A stretch of 64,000 bases of DNA from Paulinella micropora (lineage: Eukaryota > Cercozoa > Imbricatea > Euglyphida), in NCBI GenBank assembly GCA_009731375.1, contig BJOX01000275.1, positions 452,837-516,836 of the forward strand, read 5' to 3'. Positions 28,740 through 37,300 of this stretch are shown in pieces. The translations under genes and the position numbers were made by a program. The notes under the pieces were generated by a model that saw only the letters and a program-made list of their open reading frames with translations, made no database searches and was not told the DNA's origin. Position 1 is the stretch's first letter. Each line of letters opens with the position of its first letter.

Positions 28740-31250
28740 ATGTCTACTAGGTCTGAAGACTGGCAGGAAGGAGGGGGGGAGAGTGAGCGAACCCCAGGAA
28801 ACGAAGAGGAGTTCGTTGACTCTCATGCAGAAGGAGGAGATCTGGCACCTTCCTTTGACACAGGAGGAGCAGAGAATCAATTTTTTACTGCGCCTTCCTT
28901 TGACACAGGAGGAGCAGAGGAAGTCGAGGAGGAGCAGAAGGGAGGAGAGGAAGCGAGGTTTGTGGCCGAATATGGCAAACTAAGTAAGAAGGAGTTTGAG
29001 GAGAAGAAAGGGAAGGATGAGGCCTATAAATGGCTATACATTCCCCAAGAAATGCGATGGGGACAACCCTTGAAGAAGGAGGACATCTGTTACCCTCTCC
29101 CAAGGCAAGCTCTGCCTCTGGCAGAATTCCTCAGAGACGACGGTGCACAGTTACAGGTGCAACATGTCTCATTTGGGGACAATATGTCTTTACTGGAGCT
29201 ACTCGACCTCTCATGGACAGTGTTTGAGTGTGCTATACTCTTTGAGTACCAGACTGGAAAGACTGTGCTGCCATGGAACACAAGAGCACTGGCTAGGTTG
29301 CTCGATCCTGGTCAGGACATTGATTCAATAAAGAGAGTGGAAAAGGAGTTTAAGTTCAGGAATCCAAAAGGACAGATCAATGTCATGGATGTGTCTCTGA
29401 AACTTATGGAGGCCAAGTTAGTGGACCTGGGTAAACTCCAACACACCCAGTTTGGCAGGGACCTTCACCCGGCCCTGAGGGAAATAGAAGGCGAAGCTGG
29501 AGGGGTGACGAGGATGAAGAAGCTGCATGCGGCCTTGGTGAAGGATGACGCATGGAAGAGGTGGGTCTTCACGAAGGATCATACGATCTTGGAGGGGACG
29601 GCCGCACCACCCCCCACCAATAAAGCGGGAGAGAAGGAGTTGGCGGAGAAGGCCTTGTTCCTTCGGAAGGCAGCTGAGATCCTGTCTTTTTTTCATCATG
29701 CCCAAGAGCTGTATATCAAAGAGCTAGCGGCTGAGAAAGAAAAGAAGGAGATGGAGGCAAAGATTGCATTAGCCAAGGCGGCGGGAACAAAGGGACCGAA
29801 ATATTCCTCTGGATCTTATATGGCTCCCTCGGGCCGCTCCGCCCCGTCAGCCCACACAGCCCCTTCGGCCCCTGCGACTAGCTCAGCGCCTACCACTGTT
29901 ATTGTCAACAGTAATGACAAAAAGGACAGACAGGCTATCATACAGGCCTTCCAAAAATATACAAAGTCCGATGCCACTGCTCTGACGCTGTATGCAGAGA
30001 CAGCGAGTCAGAAGGACACGGATGCGAACCTTCGAGACAAGCTCAGAAGAATTGATGCTTGTATGAAGCAGCATCCAACGGACGAAACACAGGAGTATGA
30101 GGCGTTGTACACCTTGTTGGACCCATCAATCATCACACAAGGGTTTGATGTTGGGGAGTACAAGGCGATGAGAGCGGTAGAGGTGGCGGCTAGGAGAGCA
30201 GCCTCAGACCTGCAATGCACGGTGCCAGTTGCCGTCCTCTTGCAATACTTTAAAACTCATGGGTATCAGCACCTGTGCACTGGTACTTTGATTGGGTTTG
30301 AGATTTTTCAAGAGGTGAACGAAGGGCTGGGCATTGGCACGAGGTTGGCAGCGATCCTCACTGAGGTCAGCGCCAAGTACGGGCTCTTTTATAGCCGGAA
30401 GTCTATCATTTTGTACTTCCTGAGTGCTTTGTGTACACGACACCCGAGCAAGCTCGCAAGGATCATACAGTCCTGTCCGACCTTCACGGCGGTGAAGACG
30501 GCGGATTTTTTAGAAACGAATATATACGAGAGGACTATAGCGGCTACTCCGCCGGGCGACCTGTTCAAGGAGGTGCTCGACGCGTGTTCCGAATTGGATA
30601 CGGCCACCGAGTCATTCTCCAGTGCCGCGACACAGGGGGCTGGAGGTGCTCAAGCAGCACATGCAACTCGAACGGCAGGTCTCAAGAGGGGGAGAGATGA
30701 GCCGACGCCGTGCTACCGCTATTTTTCATACATGGCGTGTAAGCATGAGGCACAGAAAGGAGTAGGCAATTGCCTCTTCAGCCACGACTCTCTTGATGAT
30801 AGGCAGCGAAATCTTTTCCTTAGAGAGCTCGAAGGCATGAAAAAGACCATGTACGCCATGTACAAGAAGGAGTTGGAGGAGGGGAGGTGGAATGCGAATA
30901 TGGTCTCGGATGCGGAGTTCCGGGAGGCCATCATTTACTTCCTTGACAGAATGAAGAGAAGGGAGAAGAGAGAGACATCGGGCCGATCAAAGGCGCCGAC
31001 TAGAGGAGGAGGAGAGACGAGAGGATCGTCACGAGGGTCCCGAGGGACACCAAGAGGGGCGGCACCACGAGGACGAGGCTTTCGTGGAAGGGGAGGACGG
31101 ACCCCAGCGCGCCCTCCCAGAGGACACGGATACTGGAATTATAGCACCAGTTCCAGCTCCAACTACCCCCAGCAAGCTTATACCGCTACGGAGGGGGGAC
31201 GTCAAGACGAAGACACCGGCTCAGGTGAGCGTGTTGTCGTCGTAGACTGA
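28740..31250 (+). CDS. gag: Retrotransposon Gag with CCCH finger and RGG tail
   Basis: An 836-residue structural protein. It starts with an acidic region holding a doubled motif (APSFDTGGAE), has a central helical part, a Ser/Ala/Pro-rich linker near residues 355-390, and a C-terminal Cys/His cluster starting CYRYFSYMAC with spacing CX8CX10CX3H near residue 660. An RGG/RG-rich tail (TRGGGETRGSSRGSRG, GRGFRGRGGR) follows. I did not see the CCHC zinc knuckle usual in Ty3/Gypsy Gag, so the CCCH cluster and RGG box may do RNA binding. It ends with TGA at 31,248-31,250; pol follows in the same frame without another stop. The leader from the LTR is about 770 nt with no competing long frame. Confidence 0.85.
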   Translation: MSTRSEDWQEGGGESERTPGNEEEFVDSHAEGGDLAPSFDTGGAENQFFTAPSFDTGGAEEVEEEQKGGEEARFVAEYGKLSKKEFEEKKGKDEAYKWLYIPQEMRWGQPLKKEDICYPLPRQALPLAEFLRDDGAQLQVQHVSFGDNMSLLELLDLSWTVFECAILFEYQTGKTVLPWNTRALARLLDPGQDIDSIKRVEKEFKFRNPKGQINVMDVSLKLMEAKLVDLGKLQHTQFGRDLHPALREIEGEAGGVTRMKKLHAALVKDDAWKRWVFTKDHTILEGTAAPPPTNKAGEKELAEKALFLRKAAEILSFFHHAQELYIKELAAEKEKKEMEAKIALAKAAGTKGPKYSSGSYMAPSGRSAPSAHTAPSAPATSSAPTTVIVNSNDKKDRQAIIQAFQKYTKSDATALTLYAETASQKDTDANLRDKLRRIDACMKQHPTDETQEYEALYTLLDPSIITQGFDVGEYKAMRAVEVAARRAASDLQCTVPVAVLLQYFKTHGYQHLCTGTLIGFEIFQEVNEGLGIGTRLAAILTEVSAKYGLFYSRKSIILYFLSALCTRHPSKLARIIQSCPTFTAVKTADFLETNIYERTIAATPPGDLFKEVLDACSELDTATESFSSAATQGAGGAQAAHATRTAGLKRGRDEPTPCYRYFSYMACKHEAQKGVGNCLFSHDSLDDRQRNLFLRELEGMKKTMYAMYKKELEEGRWNANMVSDAEFREAIIYFLDRMKRREKRETSGRSKAPTRGGGETRGSSRGSRGTPRGAAPRGRGFRGRGGRTPARPPRGHGYWNYSTSSSSNYPQQAYTATEGGRQDEDTGSGERVVVVD

Positions 31251-31326
31251 CGGGAGGAGAAGAGAGAGGAAAAGAAGAGAGAGAAGGAGATAAAAACTGT
31301 TCTTTTTAATCCGACAGTCACAGTTA
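31225..31326 (+). promoter_or_regulatory. Gag/Pol junction: TGA-CGG or in-frame optional intron
   Basis: The Gag stop TGA (31,248-31,250) is followed by CGG, then 24 further sense codons to the first pol ATG, all in the gag frame. TGA-CGG is a known leaky-stop context in several RNA viruses. Independently, TCAG|GTGAGC at 31,224/31,225 is a consensus donor, and CGACAG (to 31,317) and TCACAG (to 31,323) are acceptors after a pyrimidine-containing stretch. Removing 93 or 99 nt would delete the stop and keep frame. Either route would give a Gag-Pol fusion. Confidence 0.55.
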
Positions 31327-34300
31327 TGCCTACTGTTGATGAACAGGATACGAACGGTTCCGTTCCTCCCAGACGTGAAGGTGAAGGCACACAGCCTCAC
31401 AAGCCTCAAGGTAAGCACTTGCTAGTTCATCCTTCGAGAGCTAATATGATAAATGATGCGAATAGGAAGGCGAAGAAGGCGATGGAGGAGAGGAAGCCGA
31501 AACCAAAGGCTAGGTCTTCTCCTACGAAGAAGCAGCGGACCGTACCCCCGCCAAAGGACTCAATAGTCTCTGCTATAGACACGAGTACACTCGGTGTACC
31601 AGACTCTGTCCAAAAGACACTCGAGATACCGGAAGCCCCGGAGACTCAAGAAGTTAAGTTGGCGGAAAAGGGGGGAGAACGAGAAGAGGACAAGGAACTT
31701 GAGCTTAGACTCAAAACCCTAGAACGAAAAATTCATGTGCTAGCGGCTAGTTTACATAGACCAGACGCGCTATGCTACACTGACCTCTTTTGTGAAACTT
31801 TACAAACCACATTAAAAGTTGGTAATGATACGATGGCGAATATTAATATTGTCGGCCAGAAGTTTTTGAATAGTCACCGGACATGGGTGGACAAAAACAT
31901 TAGAAAAACAAAGGGGACCCTAAAAGGGGTAGGCAGCCGTACGGAAATTACGGGCATCGTCACATTAATTTTCAAATTGAAATCCGGTCGAGTATATCGT
32001 GCGGACCTCTATGTTGTCCCCGATTACCACGGTTCAATCCTGCTGTCGTATGACCAATTGGCTACGATGGGGGCTGTGATCGATTGCGCCGCACGGCGGG
32101 TGATTTATGGAGTGAAGAATGGAGAGGAGGAGGATATTAATCCGATGACTGCTACTGACTCATACGAGGCTTTTGAGCTGAGTCTAGCAACGGAGAGGAA
32201 AAAGTTGGCCTTCGTACATGAGGCAACTGAAGCCTATGTACACCCCTATGTCACAGTGCCGGAGGAACTGACCTGGACCGACAATTGGGAGACGGAGATG
32301 CAGGCGTATACGGTTACGATTCCCGCATGGGACAGAAAGTCTATTGATGACTTAGTCGTAGCGCGTAATGAGGAGATAATATGTGTTGCGAAACAGTGCC
32401 CGTCGTTGGCCAGATTCGCAGAAGGTGGCGGGGCAGATGTCCATATTACTAATGGCTACTGTTACCATGCGAAGGTGTCAGATGAGAAGAGAGAGGCGTT
32501 TGTGCCAAGGAGGAAGGGGCGTATCCCCGATACTCCAGCGGATGACATTAAAACTTTTATCACGAACTTTTGGGGCGATGTGCCTACCTGGCCGCGCTCA
32601 TTAACTGAAGTGAAAAAGTGTCTACGGACTCTATTTGAGAGTAACAAGCCGTATACTGTCATTCTGCCATACAATGAGAAGGCGATCTGGGCACAGGAGA
32701 TAAGGGACCGGCTTATTGATCATCCTATACCTGTTCCTTCTCGCAAGCAACAGTTAGTGGTGGCTTGTCGACTCGGGTCTCGGGAGCAGAGCAGTGCATA
32801 CAAGCAAAAGCTCAGAGCCCAGGACAAGTTGAAATTGATACCTCAAGCTTTCACATGCTTTGATGGTTTCTACACCCGTAAGGCTCCGATACAATACGCG
32901 AACCTTATTGATATGCTTGTCGGGCTGGGTCATGATGATGAGCCGGACACAGTCACGTATGAAAGAACGGGACTAGACGATTTGTCCGAGGAAGATTTGA
33001 GTTTGGAGGAGGACTTAGCGCCCCTCAAGGAGCATAAGAAGATGTCGGAGGAAGATTTCCAAGCGGCGGCGCGGAAAATTTTAGAAGAAGGAGTGGGTTC
33101 GGAGAGAGAGAAGGCGTTTCTCAAAGCTAAGATGGAGGCGTACAGAGAAATTTTCGACCCTCCTCGGGCAGGTGGTGTAAAGTCGGATGACTTCACTGCT
33201 GTCATTTACAAGATACCGGGTGCGGAGCCATCTCCGGCACCACGGAGGGCAAATTTGAGCATACATGAGGCAAAAATAGCGGAGGAGAATGTGAGACAGT
33301 TGCTCGATGAGGACTTTATTGAGAGATCTACATCTCCAATTGTCTCTCAACCGAAAATCGTCCCTAAGCCAGGAGGAGAATGGCGCTTGACGATCAATTA
33401 TGCCCGTGTGAATAAGGTGCTAGAGGAAGAGAGAAATCCTCTGCCGACCTTAGAAGAAGGCAGAAGGGTGCTGCGGAATGCTAAATTCTATTCGGTCATT
33501 GACCTTAAGAACGGCTTCTGGCAGATACCACTGGACGAGAAATCCAGATGGCTGACTGCATTCGTTGTGGGTATGGAAATATACCAGTGGAAGGTGCTTC
33601 CAATGGGACTCAAACAGGCCCCGGGGCTCTTTCAGAAGGCGATGCAGAAGATGTTGAGCGGTCAATATGACGACCAGTCGGAGGATGGTTTTATGAGAAG
33701 GAGAGGACAGAAGGCGGGAGAATATGCATTTTGTTACATCGATGACATCATCGTATACTCTAACACAATGGAAGAGCATATCGATCACTTGTCAGATGTC
33801 TTCAGGCGCATCGGAGCTTTTGGCCTGAAATGCAACCTAAAGAAATGTCAGCTTGCCAGGACAAGTGTGACGTATTTGGGTTACGAGATTTCTCATAATA
33901 GGGTCTCGATATCGCGCGAAAAGAGGGAGGAGATCATGAGTAGACAGTTGCCAAAGAATCGCACGGAGTTACACTCTTTTCTTGCGATGGCACAGTACTA
34001 CAGCCAGTTCATACCCGATTGGGGTGCAACTCGGGCTAAGCTGGAGAAGATGATTGATTTTGGAGACTTTGAGAAGTGGGATGAGGAGGCTTTGCAGGCG
34101 TTTAATACGCTCAAAGATATCATTTATAAAGATCCCAAGGACGGCGGATTAGTACTTATGATGCCCGACTTTACGAAACCGTTCGTAGTCGACACGGATG
34201 CATCTAAGTTTGCGATTGGCGCGGTGCTGCAACAGGAAGATGAGGAGAAAAAGTTGCGCCCGATCATGTTTATTAGTAGAAAGCTGTGTGCGGCGGAGCG

Positions 34301-37300
34301 AAATTACTGCACGCGACAGAGGGAGGCGTTGGCAGTAGTATGGGCTCTCAAGAGGCTCAGAGAATACTTGTGGGGAGGACCTCTATTCACGGTTAGGACC
34401 GATCATCACAACCTTCTTTGGTTGATGAATCATGAACAAACCGGCCGTTTGGCGCGGTGGCAAGCTTTCTTGTCATGTTTCAATTTCACGATGGTCTACT
34501 TACCGGGAAAGCGAAACGTAGTCGCTGATAGCCTTTCCAGGCTAGAGTTTCAGTCGGAGGTGTCGGCTCTCGTATCATCAGTGGAGATGATGGACCTGTC
34601 CACGGACAAGGTATACGAGGTGAGCCACATAGAGGCGATGCAGATGGCAAGAGGCGTTCGTTATGACCGCACGGGTCTACGATATAGTCCTCAAGGCCCG
34701 GAGCATGGCATATGCTGTGAGGCGCATGTTCTCGAAGACGCTGAGTGGTCTTATGAGGCATACGAGAACGCGAAGGCGAATATAAAAGAAGAGGAGGAGA
34801 CGACTGAGGTCTGTACTGAACCTCCACAGGAAAATCGAAGCGAGCTTGATGAAGACCCGGAAAGGGTAGGAGTAAGGTTGGAGGACGGTACTATTCATAT
34901 CGCCTCGCCTACCGCGTGGAGGCAGCAACAGGCGACGGATCCGGAGTTCAAGGAGCTCATAACGTTATACAAGAACCCTAATGAGCTTAAAAAGACTCCA
35001 CAGATCAAAGATCAGATGAAGGAGATGGCGTGGAGAGATGGGCTATTGTGGTACAAGGGCCAGCATGGCAAATTTGCATCACAGCCTGACAAATGGACTC
35101 TCTGGGTACCAGAGAAGTTGAGGCGCTTTATATATGTCGCAGCCCATAACTGCCCCTTACTGGCACATCCGGGTCGACAAAGAACTCATTGGTTCATAGC
35201 GAGGCGATTTTGGTGGAAAGGGATGAAGGAGGAGATAGACAGGGAAGTGGACGCATGCATCCCATGCAAAACCACAAAGACACCGCTGAAGGCGAACTTT
35301 GGCCTGATCGGTACATTCCCGTTACTCGCCGGGATGTTTGAATTTTTACACATCGATCATGTGGGACCTTTCCCCGAATCGGCAGAAGGGTACAGATACC
35401 TTCTTACCGCAATAGATCGAGCCACCAATTATGTCTGGGTTGTTCCTGTTNNNNNNNNNNTGGGTACGGAGAGAGAGAAGGAGCTTCTCAAAGCTAAGAT
35501 GGAGGCGTACAGAGAAATTTTCGACCCTCCTCGGGCAGGTGGTGTAAAGTCGGAGGACTTCACTGCTGTCATTTACAAGATACCGGGTGCGGAGCCAACT
35601 CCGGCACCGCGGAGGGCAAATTTGAGCATACATGAGGGAAAAATAGCGGAGGAGAACGTGAGACAGTTGCTCAATGAGGACTTTATTGAGAGATCTACAT
35701 CTCCAATTGTCTCTCAACCGAAAATCGTCCCCAAGCCAGGAGGAGAATGGCGTTTGATGATCAATTATGCCCGTGTGAATAAGGTGCTAGAGGAAGAGAG
35801 AAATCCTCTGCCGACCTTAGAAGAAGGCAGAAGGGTGCTGCGGAATGCTAAATTCTATTCGGTCATTGACCTTAAGAACGGCTTCTGGCAGATACCACTG
35901 GACGAGAAATCCAGATGGCTGACTGCATTCGTTGTGGGTATGGAAATATACCAGTGGAAGGTGCTTCCAATGGGACTCAAACAGGCCCCGGGGCTCTTTC
36001 AGAAGGCGATGCAGAAGATGTTGAGCGGTCAATATGACGACCAGTCGGAGGATGGTTTTATGAGAAGGAGAGGACAGAAGGCGGGAGAATATGCATTTTG
36101 TTACATCGATGACATCATCGTATACTCTAACACAATGGAAGAGCATATCGATCACTTGTCAGATGTCTTCAGGCGCATCGGAGCATTTGGCCTGAAATGC
36201 AACCTAAAGAAATGTCAGCTTGCCAGGACAAGTGTGACGTATTTGGGTTACGAGATTTCTCATAATAGGGTCTCGATATCGCGCGAGAAGAGGGAGGAGA
36301 TCATGAGTAGACAGTTGCCAAAGAATCGCACAGAGTTACACTCTTTTCTTGCGATGGCACAGTACTACAGCCAGTTCATACCCGATTGGGGTGCAACTCG
36401 GGCTAAGCTGGAGAAGATGATTGATTTTGGAGACTTTGAGAAGTGGGATGAGGAGGCTTTGCAGGCGTTTAATACGCTCAAAGATATCATTTATAAAGAT
36501 CCCAAGGACGGCGGATTAGTACTTATGATGCCCGACTTTACGAAACCGTTCGTAATCGACACGGATGCATCTAAGTTTGCGATTGGCGCGGTGCTGCAAC
36601 AGGAAGATGAGGAGAAAAAGTTGCGCCCGATCATGTTTATTAGTAGAAAGCTGTGTGCGGCGGAGCGAAATTACTGCACGCGACAGAGGGAGGCGTTGGC
36701 AGTAGTATGGGCTCTCAAGAGGCTCAGAGAATACTTGTGGGGAGGACCTCTATTCACGGTTAGGACCGATCATCACAACCTTCTTTGGTTGATGAATCAT
36801 GAACAAACCGGCCGTTTGGCGCGGTGGCAAGCTTTCTTGTCATGTTTCAATTTCACGATGGTCTACTTACCGGGAAAGCGAAACGTAGTCGCTGATAGCC
36901 TTTCCAGGCTAGAGTTTCAGTCGGAGGTGTCGGCTCTCGTATCATCAGTGGAGATGATGGACCTGTCCACGGACAAGGTATACGAGGTGAGCCACATAGA
37001 GGCGATGCAGATGGCAAGAGGCGTTCGTTATGACCGCACGGGTCTACGATATAGTCCTCAAGGCCCGGAGCATGGCATATGCTGTGAGGCGCATGTTCTC
37101 GAAGACGCTGAGTGGTCTTATGAGGCATACGAGAACGCGAAGGCGAATATAAAAGAAGAGGAGGAGACGACTGAGGTCTGTACTGAACCTCCACAGGAAA
37201 ATCGAAGCGAGCTTGATGAAGACCCGGAAAGGGTAGGAGTAAGGTTGGAGGACGGTACTATTCATATCGCCTCGCCTACCGCGTGGAGGCAGCAACAGGC

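Noticed and set aside
31248-31250. Reassignment of TGA to a sense codon in this organism
   Set aside because: TGA also ends PAN3 and the helical gene at sensible places, and Trp is written TGG in conserved positions; readthrough or splicing is enough.
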